From Ustulina deusta (lineage: Eukaryota; Ascomycota; Sordariomycetes; Xylariales; Xylariaceae), in contig JAJNNX010000048.1 in NCBI GenBank assembly GCA_023159155.1, positions 124,001 through 188,000 of the forward strand: DNA of 64,000 nt. Reading direction: 5' to 3'. Made by a program: the position numbers and the translations under genes. Position 1 is the first letter of the stretch; each line of letters begins with the position of its first letter. The notes under the pieces are model-generated. The model ran no database searches. It saw only the letters and a program-made list of their open reading frames with translations, and was not told where the DNA came from. Below, in pieces: positions 24,549 through 34,799 of this stretch.

Positions 24549-26405
24549 TCACCAACGGCGCCACCTCGCATCTTCGGAATAGCTCGACCATGCGTCGGGC
24601 TCTTTTCTAGGCTCATCTGCGACCTTGAGGATCGTAAACACCAGAGGCTTGTCGTTGCCGCAAATAGTACGGTAGAAAATTTGACCCCGCGCCGTCATCC
24701 CTGTTTTGTCCAGGTCAAAGTGGCCCGTCCTCTCATGATCCTCATCTAGCACCAGCTCCCCAGTGCCGGTCTCGAGGCCAGCCCATTGAAGGTAGAACCG
24801 ACCAGGGTTTTGAGACTCGTCGCCGCCAAGCCGCCTTTTGAAGTGTTTTGCACCGTTTTTTCGTGAGGCTGTGGCTTTGCGCTTGCCCGAAGCGGCAACA
24901 TATTCGGAGTCGGTAAATTCCTCTTCTTCATCAGAAGACCGCACGGCTTGTTCTTCGCGAAGGAGCTCTAGAGATTCCTGCGAGGAAGCAAGTAGCATGG
25001 TACCTTCTATGAGGCCGAAATTGAAGGCAGCCACAGCGCCGTGCGTGCTAGTCGGCGCATGGACATCCAGTGTCATTGAGCCCATGTAAACTCCATATTC
25101 ATCCTGTAGCAGACGGGCTAGCACTAGGTACGAGCCCACAAGGTGACTGACCGTAAATGGGCCGGATGGAGGGGGCCGGTGTGCTCTTGCATAGTCTATA
25201 TGTGGCTTTAGCTTGGCCAGAATCCTCTTCTCCTCGTCACGTTTCTCCTGCTTGACGTCCAGCGCCTCAAGTTGTGCAATCTCCGACTCCCATGACTCTA
25301 CTTGGGGAATTACCCGCTTTGCCCATCCAACAATTACACAAGCTTCGCCGCGGCCCCAGAGCTTGTCTTGAGTGGGTTTTTTCGCATCTTGAATCAAGAG
25401 CTTTGGGACATGTTTGACAGCCCGTCTAAGCTTCTCAAGAGCATCACCATAGGCAATCCGGGGGCTGAGAACGAGAGGTTTCTTCTGTTTCCCATGCATA
25501 GGCTGACCGTGCAAGCCGTTGAGAAAGTATTTCGCCAGGAAGCGATCCGGATCAAAGAGCGCCTCGAGCGTGGTGCGATCGGTTTTTATATCAGCGCGGT
25601 CAATCATGGTAAAGGCGGTATTCACCCCTTTCTCAAACTCTGGGGCCCACGCGATAACGGTCAGGGCATCCGTGACCCGCGCGCTCAGCCCGGGTATGGC
25701 ATCAACGCGTTGACGTAGAGACTCAGACCTGTCATGCAAGTCCCAGACGATGATGGACTCGGGTGTCTTGTTTGGGGCTGGCAAACCCTTGTCGTCCAGG
25801 AAATACTTGGAAAAGAACCAGCCGAGATCGTAACGTGCCTCCGCACTTGGGTCATCGAGCTTAGAAAAGTTCCCCTTATGCCACTGTTCTATGTCAAGTT
25901 TGTGCTTCTTAACGGCCCGTGCATAATCCTCCCGGTTTTGAGCGAATTGGGCCGCAAGCCGCTCCCGCACAAGGCCAATTGAAGGAGGACCTCCTTCAAT
26001 GCACTAAGTTTAGAACAGCAATGAGCATCGACATGTTTTCACTTCCACCTGCGCACACGTCGCGCACTCACTTACCTTTCGGCCTTTCACAGCGGCCTCC
26101 AGCGTGGCCCGGAGCTCGCCTACTTTCGCCGACTTGTCAAAGGCGATGTCGTATAGGCGAAGCTGCGCCGTAAGCCACGGTTTGGTGGCAATGGCGCGGC
26201 GCCATGATGGTGCATTCTTCCGGAAGAGTAATGTCAAGTCCCCGAGGGGGGCGCGAGAGATGTCGCGTACGCGTAGGCCATTCTTGTTGTCGTAGGAGAA
26301 TGCGCCGGATTTGACTGGCTTCGGCGACTGGGGTGGTGGCGGGAAGCCTTCAATATCCTCATTCATATAACAATTGTACCGGTAGTCTCGGTCGTCGTCG
26401 TCCAT
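24549..26405 (-). CDS. Uncharacterised fungal protein (594 aa)
   Basis: Two exons, 26405-26076 and 26003-24549, separated by a 72-bp intron (GTAAGT...CTAAACTTAG). Joining reads AAVKGRKCIEGGPPSIGLVR, and the exons sum to 595 codons. The start is MDDDDRDYRYNCYM. I do not recognise the family. Visible parts: an acidic N-terminus; a helical block near residues 75-110 (KPWLTAQLRLYDIAF, then KVGELRATLEAAVKG) that faintly resembles a SAP-type helix pair; a charged helical middle (Trp-rich DLGWFFSKYFLDD; FDPDRFLAKYFLNGL); an acidic segment and a basic segment (KRKATASRK) near residues 460-490 that may be a nuclear signal; and a C-terminal domain containing RFYLQWAGLETGTGEL and HFDLDKTGMTARG. It lies between the DNA ligase I and TDP1 genes; any functional link is speculation. 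Confidence 0.8.
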
Positions 26406-27010
26406 TTTCACTGTTCGTGTTGCTATGCGAAGGAGAATAGAGTTGAATAGTCGTGGTTTGTTTCTGTCTAATGACACGAAGCGTTCCTTTGTGGAACGGA
26501 CAAACAGTACTTACCGAAGTAAACATGCTCAATGTCGCAGGATTCCTAGACTCTTTACGCTAGGTGCAGGTGGGTAGTCGGGTTAGGTGTTGATGTTGAC
26601 TTGATATAGGTACTTCATCGCAAGGTGTGAAAGACATATGGATCAAAGGTACCTGCCTGCTAGCCTCCAGCTCTCACAGCTGGACACAGCTAGAGGTTAC
26701 CTAATTGGTGTTGCTGGGGTAGAGACCCCCGAGGGTTGCTCCACGGCCCTAACAGCCCCTAATAGTCACCCCTACCCCCGCCTACCCACTTGGGGACCTA
26801 TCTGGAGGGTTGCAAGGTTCGACAGGTCTCTACGGCAACACCTGAGTCTTAAGGAACAAAGACTTAAGTACATTACCTATATTAAAGCTAGGTGACGCAC
26901 ACTCTGCATGCTCACTTTCAAGAGCTGGGTTTAACATGAAACTGCGCCTTTACACGCTTCCCAGGCTCGCGCTACGTGCTCTACATGTAAACACAGGCGC
27001 GAGAGGCACA
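26406..27010. other. Divergent intergenic region before TDP1
   Basis: A 605-bp gap between the outward-facing starts of the unknown 594-aa gene and TDP1, so it should hold both promoters. No coding frame was recognised. Confidence 0.5.
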
Positions 27011-28814
27011 ATGGACCACAAGCAAAAGTGAGACCGTGACAAGCAATGCTCTCCAACATTCTCTCCTGGCTGACGAAGGGGATCTTGTAGCGCTGCCTTT
27101 GGCACGCTGAAGCGAAAGGCAGACGGTGATCTCGATGGGTTCAAGACAACAACACGTGCCCGGACACGGACATTGAGTGAGTTGCATTGCGCACAGTGAC
27201 AGGAGATTCCAACATCTACCCACTGACATACACCCTATCTAGCTGCGCCCTCGGTTTGTATGAAATACGGAAATGGAGCGATTCGCATCACTCGCACTGC
27301 TGGCAGGAAACACGCGAAAAACTGTGTCAATCTGCAGGATGTCATCCATAAGGAGCACCTGGAATCTGCATGTATTTATTCTTTCTTCATTGCCGAAGAG
27401 GAGCTTTACGAGCATCTTCCCCTTTCTCACACATCCGGAGGGATCCCTGTAAGTGCATATAGCTCACTGGTGTCGAGGCTCAGCTGCTGATTTGGCTGCT
27501 GGTGGATAGATCTACATCGGTAGAGACCCGAATCTCGACTCCTCTACAGTCCAGACGGCGGTAAGTGAGGGTCTGTGAAATCCGCCTTGTTTCGGAAGAC
27601 TGGACGAGTCACGATGATTGACTTGTGTATGATAGAGTGTCCTAGCTGGCATCAAGGTCCGGGAGAGAATGTCTCGCAAGCAGCTCGATAGTCTCCGTCC
27701 TACCCTTCAGCAACTGCATAGCCAAAAATACGGCCAAAATTTACAGACCTTCTACGCATGGGGCTCCGGATCTTGCCACTCCAAGATTCTCTTGCTTGTA
27801 TATCCGACTTTCCTCAGGATCGTCATTACGTCTTGCAATATGATGAGCATCGATACAGAGTTGGGAGACAACCAATGGTACATTCATGATATACCGAAAC
27901 GGCCCTCTCCGTCAACTCGACCACCCGCTGGCTTTGAAGCCGATCTTCTATCACATATGGAAGCTCTTGGTACTCCAAAAGCTTTTATCGACTCTATTCG
28001 AGGAAAATACAATTATTCGACCGTGAAGGTGCACCTCATCACCTCCGTGCCAGGCACATGTTCGGGTGAAAAGGCTGAACGACACGGTCTACTCCGCTTG
28101 AGGCGAATCGTCAAGCAAATGGACTTAAAACTACCCGAGAAAGATAATGCAGAGGAGCTTCAGCTGGAGATATGTACCGCCAGTGTTGGCAGTCTTAACG
28201 CAAGGTGGCTCAATGGATTCTATGACTGCGCTCTAGGTAAAGACACGCTCAGCACACATGACGGGGCCCGTGATGTCCCAAAACTCAAGTTATTTTATCC
28301 GACCATGCAAGACGTCAATAATGCAGATGAAGTTGCGCGAGATGCTGCGAGTAACATCGGCTGCCACACACGTCCTTGGAACAAGGCTCCGGTGGAAATA
28401 AAGAGTATATTCCATCATTACGAGTCAAAAGATCGCGGGAAGCTTTTCCATCAGAAACTCATCCTAGCTTACAACCCTCGGGATACAACGCAACTACCCT
28501 ACTACGTATATATCGGATCAGCAAACTTGTCCCAATCTGCATGGGGTGTACTCGAGCATGACAAAAGAGGCAATGAGCCAACTTCAGACAAGAAGCTCAT
28601 CAAGCTATCCAATTTCGAATGCGGTGTACTAATCCCAGGTCATCTTATTGGCGACCTTCTAGAGACTGGGACAGAGAGCTGGCAAGATGGCATCGTGCCG
28701 CACGTCCAGACAGCAAGGGCCTATGACCTTTCGAGAGACAAAGCCTGGAATGACTATAGATGGACAAAAGACTATCGCGAGGGTGAAGGAAGTAGTAATG
28801 ATTGGAGTTTCTGA
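27011..28814 (+). CDS. TDP1: Tyrosyl-DNA phosphodiesterase (512 aa)
   Basis: Phospholipase-D-superfamily repair enzyme that removes topoisomerase I peptides and other 3' blocks from DNA. Five exons: 27011-27027, 27091-27176, 27243-27448, 27510-27560 and 27636-28814, summing to 513 codons. The introns are 63, 66, 61 and 75 bp with clear CTGAC branch sites in the first two. The start ATG at 27011 (ACAATGG context) gives MDHKQNAAFG after joining a 17-nt first exon. An LKRKADGD stretch near residue 12 could be a nuclear signal. Catalytic motif 1 is CHSKILLLVY (H168, K170) with N188 in TSCNM. Motif 2 is FHQKLILAYN (H392, K394) followed by GSANLSQSAWG. The N-terminal GAIRITRTAGR...CVNLQDVIHKEHL segment leads into IYIGRDPNLD. 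Both active-site sets are intact. The first two exons are inferred from splice signals and phase, so the extreme N-terminus is less certain. Confidence 0.88.
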
Positions 28815-29077
28815 GGAAAGTGGTGAACCCGGATGATGATAGACTCTGGGGCTTGATCGTGGTTCATATTCTCAATTGTCAATGGCGCATAAGGTATACC
28901 CAGAGGAGGCTGGCGTGATCTTGCTTTTCATGCGGAATATACGATTCAGGGCTGCCAGGGCCAGAGTTCATGACGGATCACGACGTATTTTGATCATGGG
29001 CTAGTGGTGAACTAGGGTATTGTATACCAGAGCCTCCGGTAGCAAGAAATTTTCCTCTGCACAGATCCCATGATATC

Positions 29078-29930
29078 TCATTCTACCGCCCCAGCTGCTG
29101 CTGACCAACTGCGCATATCAATAATCGCCTGTGCAAAGGCCTCTGGTGCCTCGGCAGGAAACGCATGTCCAGCATGATACCCTGGGCTCATGACGTCCTG
29201 CAAACATCTCCGCATGACTAACCGAAGCACCAGGTTTCAGGGGATCCAATGTGCCATCCAGCATGATGCACGGGACCGCGATCTTCGGCTTCCCCGCCAA
29301 TTTCCTCTCCCGATCATCGAGCGCGGGATCCCCAGCCTCCTTGCCATGCACGAACCGATAGGCGTGAACAACCGCATCCACGAAATCCGGATTCTCAAAC
29401 GACTCGGCGGCGCGATCGAACACCTCGTCGGTGAATTTCCCAGGATGGCGACCACCGCTTCCAACAGAGCACCCTGCGATCCCGCGCAAGACATTTCCGG
29501 CCCTTCTCGCTCTGGGACAGGTGCTGATACCACATGACGCACTCGAGGCCAGCGGGAGCCAACTCCCGCCTCACCTCGACGCCCGCGACGTCGTACCCGG
29601 CGTAGCCAACGAGGGTGGCCTGCTGGATCCCGAGGGCGTCGAGCAGGGGCCCGATATCGGAAGCGCGCGGGGCCATAACCCCGCGCATACGGCACGATGG
29701 CGCGAGATCATGGCCTCGTAGGCGTGGATGTCGTACGGGAAGCCGTGGGCGAGGACAAACGGGGAAGCCGACGTGTGCGCCATATTCGTAGTAGGCGATT
29801 TCGAGGACTGGGGGGGGTCTTGATTCTCTCGAGTTAGGACATGATTGGGTGGGTGGATCCCTACCAATCTAACCTCTGGCTTCGAGCGTGCAGGGACGCA
29901 GTCTAGGGGCCGAAGTTTGACGGCAGACAT
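29078..29930 (-). pseudogene. Multiply frameshifted alpha/beta-hydrolase (epoxide-hydrolase-like)
   Basis: Reading the minus strand, successive pieces of one alpha/beta-hydrolase appear in changing frames. In order they are MSAVKLRPLDCVPARSKPE, then LEIAYYEYGA (after a possible intron and a run of eight C near 29810-29817), FVLAHGFPYDIHAYEAMI (the HG oxyanion loop), VPYARGYGPARF, a long piece with LLDALGIQQATLVGYAGYD (nucleophile-elbow region) and WYQHLSQSEKGRK, then KFTDEVFDRAAESFENPDF...LDGTLDPLKPG, and finally SPGYHAGHAFPAEAPEAFAQ with the catalytic-His region. About 30-40 residues after the nucleophile elbow seem to be missing. Some frame changes could be introns, but several fall inside conserved blocks with no room for one. 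The sequence is GC-rich, so decay is by indels rather than by C-to-T change. Confidence 0.75.
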
Positions 29931-32604
29931 TTATCCGCCGACGTGGTACACTGAGGCGCTTCGCCTGGAGGGAGCATGCCACAACTGACGAGCGCCTTTC
30001 CACCGGCGCGTACATGCATGCATTGCATATGCATGCATACATTAGCGCGAAGGGGGGGGCGTCCTAGGAGACGACCTCCATTGGAAGACGGTCACCGATT
30101 TTGAGAATGGTCTCAGACGTATGATATTCTTTTGAACATATAGTTACGGCTTTAAATCCGAGACCATCCATGTTGTGCCCGTATGGAACTATGAGTATAA
30201 CCTACAAAAGAATATTGATTTATCCGGTTGTTTTTTTTCTTTCCTTTTTTTTTAACTTATACCTTAGTAGGTAAGTGTTACAGTCTACAGTTACAGCTAA
30301 GTTCGAATTAAAAGTCTATAGTTTATAGTTACGGAGGATTACTATTATATTACAGGTCAGTCATGCATGAAAATTAAGTGCTGCAATTAAATAATATAAG
30401 GCATCCGTTTCTATAGAATGATAGTAGTTGCAAGTGGTTGTAAGTGGTGGTAAGGGAGTTGCAATTGTAGTTTGGGGGGGAGGGGTCCATATGGCTAGGT
30501 CTCTATAGGCTATAGGCGTGGTTTCGAATAGCTGTGGTCGTTTTTATTTTCTGTGACCATTTTTAATTTGAAAACTTATTCTAAAAAATTATCGTTTCAA
30601 TACAAAAGACAGTTTTATATACAAGACTGGCGCTATGATTGTCTTGAGGAATAACGATTGTTTTAAAAAGGTCCTAAAGTTCGTGATCATCACTGGACCG
30701 TCTCCTATACCCCTCGCGCTAATGTAATGATCCGTCGGGATGGGAGGAGCTACCTGGTAACTACTAGTCTCAGTCACTCGAAAAAAAAGCCCCGTCCGTT
30801 TCTTGTTTAGGCTCAAATACCTTCACTAACAGGTTTTAGAACTAAACAACTTGCAGATTCTGTTCTATCAAGAAACGGGCTACCCTTTCTTTGTGGTTCA
30901 GGTGTCACATGACCCACACTATAAGTAAGTACCGAGGTAGTCATTTGTACACAGTGCCTTTGTACAAGGCAGTACAGCAGAATACAAGATTGTCCCATTC
31001 GACGCCACCCATTGCGACAATAAGGGTATCCACCTCAGACACCAGCCACAACAGCCGCAACCACTTCATTCAACATAGCTAGGTGATGTCCTCGATTGTC
31101 TCTGTTCATGGCTTGTTGTTTGGTATACCAGGGCAGATCATGTTAGTTGGTGTTTAGTTATTTCTAGACGCTTTCTACCGCAAGAGATCCAATTCCTCTG
31201 CCACAGTCTCGGCTTCGGCCGATTGACAGACTCTTGATTTCCGATCGACAGGAGTCCCAGGACCGATGGAAGGATCCGGAGCCCAGAGCCTGAACTCCCT
31301 GGAAAGCTAGCCTTTCACCCCTAAGTTGAAGTACGGTCGAGTCACGGTATTGCAGTTGAAATTGCTTTTTTTTCAGCCACAGTGTTAAAATAGCCGTTCT
31401 TTATTCTGGGATCGTGATGGTCTTTTGGATACAATGTTCATTTGGCAACGTATAGTGTATAGGAGTCTTCGAGGTTGGAACTGGAGTGTTTCGGCCCAGG
31501 ACTGCTACAATAACTGCCTAGGTGCCTAGCAGAGGGAAATACAATACGTAAGATGAAAATGTGGCCTAAAAAGGCCCTTTCCCCGAATGGGTCGGCTGGG
31601 AGTGAGGGAATTGAAGGTTGGGTCGACCAGAGCTTTCCGGCATCCCATGCCGGACGTATACCTAGTCCTACGTGGTCACTGTGTGCACAATCTTCAAGTT
31701 GGAGTTGCCCGTGTAATGCAGCTAGGATAATTCAACTCCCTACGCTAGATAGCCTGCTCCTTAATGGAGTATGGTTTTGCCGCCATCCCGGCAATAGTGC
31801 ATTTGTTCTTCGTTTACGAAGGGTGCGTATGACGACACTTCTGCGTCAGATGGTCAGATAAGCCATTGTGTACGTCAAAGGGGGCGCGTGGTAGGTCTCA
31901 CCAGGGTGTCAAGGCCTGTTTGTCCCAAGTATATTTTGGGCACGGCGGAACTCCCAGCCATTCCTAATCTTGGTCATTTAGACTCTTTTCCTTTCCCATT
32001 TTGTTTTGTTTTTGTCTTTGCAGAGATTGTATTACTTACCAAATAACCGTGTATGGCCTGGGACGATTATACCCAGAGTGTTTTGACTGAGTCGCAGTTA
32101 CTTATACAACGTGCAGCCGTTGTACTATCTACGCCAGGAAATTAACCTAGATGGCGAGCTTTTGCCACGTATCGATAATCTACTTGTATGCATGCGGCAG
32201 GACGCAGCAGCATGGCTTTCATGCATCCACGGCGTTGAGACCAGCGAACGGCAAGAGTATCGGAAAGGACCCGCTCGGGTATTGGCCTAGCAGCTAGATA
32301 TTCAGCACATTGACAAGAAAATGTCTCGGGCCGAAACCTCCATTGCTTTTCTTGCGATATTCTGTACTGATTTTGTGATATCTCGAAGACACATTCACGC
32401 CTCTCGTGCAGATCCCACTTTGTCAACCTCTCTCTCAGTGATAAAAATAGATTAGATTTCGAATTGCGCCATTGATAGAGATTATAACGATGCTTTAGCT
32501 TCGTTCCACATTCTTGTTCGCTATCCGCAATATCAACCAGATCCTGACACAGAACAGACTCTAGATAACTACCGAGAATCGCTAATTGCAAATAAGGCTT
32601 ATCT
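29931..32604. other. 2.7-kb gene-poor region
   Basis: Contains an AT-rich stretch (about 30.1-30.65 kb) with poly-T runs near 30230-30253 and several GTAAGTGG-like words. The remainder (31-32.6 kb) is of mixed composition. A 149-codon minus-strand frame at 32142-32591 starts 13 bp beyond the stop of the transcription-factor gene but shows no family features. No gene is supported. Confidence 0.45.
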
Positions 32605-34799
32605 TCACTCTAGGCTCATCTCGCTCCACTTCTGGAGTAGAAACCCCAACTCACCATCATCCCACTCTTTTGACAGAAGATCCTCATTCCTAGGCACGTG
32701 GGCCACCACTAGGCTAGTCGGTATGTTCGTGAACTCCCCTCTCCCTGTGCCAAGGTTCTCGAAGTACGGTTGCGCTGGACCGGGGATTTTGACCTTTCGG
32801 GACCATAATGCCGCCTCCCAACCCCTCATTACATATTTTGCGATGGGCATGCGTGTGGAAAGATTATGCATGAGCCTGCAGATGCGCGGGAACATTTGTA
32901 TTGCGGTCTCGTCTGGTAGTAGTGGTAGTAGTGCCGTCCCCGAATTCAATGGTCCGACGAATGCCATAGTTGAGAACTCCCCGGTCGTCCATCTTCCGAA
33001 ATATTGCTCCATCAGCTCTATGTCAAGCGCGCAGTTCTTCAATATCATCGTCTTTACTGTCGTCCCGTCACTCTCGTCTAGCACCACGTCTTGGTGGAGT
33101 GGTCGCAGGATCGCGTGCACAGCCGTATTCATGACAATTCTATTTAGAATTTAGATCAACTCTTATTAGCCACTGTGGGGCTTTCTAGAGTGCAGAATCA
33201 GCTGAGCTCACCTGAGGAAGCATGTTGCCGGAGTGAAATTATGGTCGTGGCGGAGTGCGGACGGAAGCGAGTTGCCGATTGCATTCAAATTGGCCAAAAA
33301 CTCTTTCCTCTTTATTAAATTAGCACGGTCACCGAAATTCGTATCTTCGTTATCTCTATGAACTTGTCCGTACGTCAAGACCTCGCTGAGCAGCACGGCC
33401 GTGCGACAGAAGGTACTAATGGCCCCCGTGACGAAGGGGGGTTGTGACGACGAAGAAGTGAAAGGTTGACCAAATAGATCAACATTGGTAGGGTTTTCGG
33501 GACTAGAGTCGGGAAAAAGGCATGGAATTATCGGTGGCTGGAGGACATCCGTGCTACGGAAATTAGTAGCTACGATGCTAACGGGCCATTTTGCCATTAG
33601 CTTTAGGTATTGATTGGCACCCGATGTAAAAATACGTAGTTGTGGTGATGTTGGAAGTTGCTGCTGATTTACCTTTCGAGGCAAAACAGTCCCCATATAG
33701 TTTTCGAAATCGCTCGCTTTTTTGATGCATCTTCCGGGTTGGTATCCGATAGGGACCGGAATAGGCGATCCATTCTGGATCTCTTGAGCATGCCGTACGA
33801 AGCAAACCGGTATAAACTCCCCTTCTTGTCTTCGCCTTTTAGGTAAGAGATAGAAAACATGATCCATAGTCCTTGAACAGTCGGAAGAGTGGGCGTCCCA
33901 TGGCCGGCGTGTTTTATACTTTCGGCCAGAAACTGCTCTTTCATATCCTGCTTCGTCACGCGCCGCACGGTTTCAATTGTGTCTGAGAAATACTAGTAGT
34001 TCTGTAAGCATCACATTGTTGACTTCTAGGGTCTCAACTTACACTTCTATGTGCGCATATGGCATTGACTAGAAATGGCGAACAGTACATTGCGTTCTGG
34101 GGGTCAGCTGCACGAATGTCTTTTGTGAAGCACTCGCGGTCAATAAACGGGTAAAGGAATGCATTATCCCACTTGAACCATGCAGAGATGAGCTCGGACA
34201 CGATGCCATCTCCGGCCACAGTCGTCCACGGTAGAGCGGGAACCTTTATAGGACTGTACTCCAGCCCATCGGATTCTAGCTGCTGTAGCGTTTTGAACTC
34301 GCCACGATCCTCCGATCCACCCAGCGGCAGGAGGAGCTCGGCCTGCCTTACTGACAGTGCAAGCGAAATGGGGTCGACTACCAACCTTAGTCTCCGAAAG
34401 ATGTCGTGGGCTTCTGGCTCTGGCCTGCTGGAAAGATCGTTGAAAAGCTGACGAAGGTCTAGATTTTCACGTTGCAGCCGGTTGGCGATTTCCTTCCAGG
34501 CTGAGGTTCTTGACAGTGCATCCTGAGGGAGCTCATAAACGCATTCTTGTCCCTTGTTATGGCACCTACGACACGCCGGCCGTTCGCCATCACACTGTGA
34601 AGGATTCAGCCCTGCTGATGGTGGTGGCTGAGAGGGATAGAGATCTCACCTTCGTCTTGAGGCGTCGACACGGTTCACAAGCAACTAAAACAGCAGCACG
34701 ACTTCTGCGATGCTTGCCCGGCTGTGGACCTGGGTCAGGATCATCCTCAATAAATAGGCCGGGTCTAGGCTGTATGGGGAGTAGCTGTCTTCCAGTCAT
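32605..34799 (-). CDS. Zn2Cys6 fungal transcription factor (632 aa)
   Basis: Five exons: 34799-34650, 34594-34043, 33992-33673, 33553-33212 and 33139-32605. Introns are 55, 50, 119 and 72 bp, and the total is 633 codons. The first intron splits the zinc cluster. After joining, the cysteines are C41, C44, C51, C58, C61 and C68 (C-x2-C-x6-C-x6-C-x2-C-x6-C), in ACEPCRRLKTKCDGERPACR. The fungal transcription-factor middle homology region follows: FLVNAICAHRSYFSD at the second intron, LPTVQGLWIMFSISYLKG near residue 280, and WGLFCLES...PPIIPCLFP at the third. The start is MTGRQLLPIQPRPG, with an acidic D/P-rich lead before the zinc cluster. It is probably nuclear and sequence-specific. Targets are unknown; the nearest neighbours (a pseudogene, a secreted protein and a permease) do not form an obvious cluster. 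Confidence 0.92.

Noticed and set aside
32142..32591. 149-codon minus-strand frame just beyond the Zn2Cys6 gene
   Set aside because: No domain, signal or motif; no second exon could be joined; likely a chance frame in the 3' flank.
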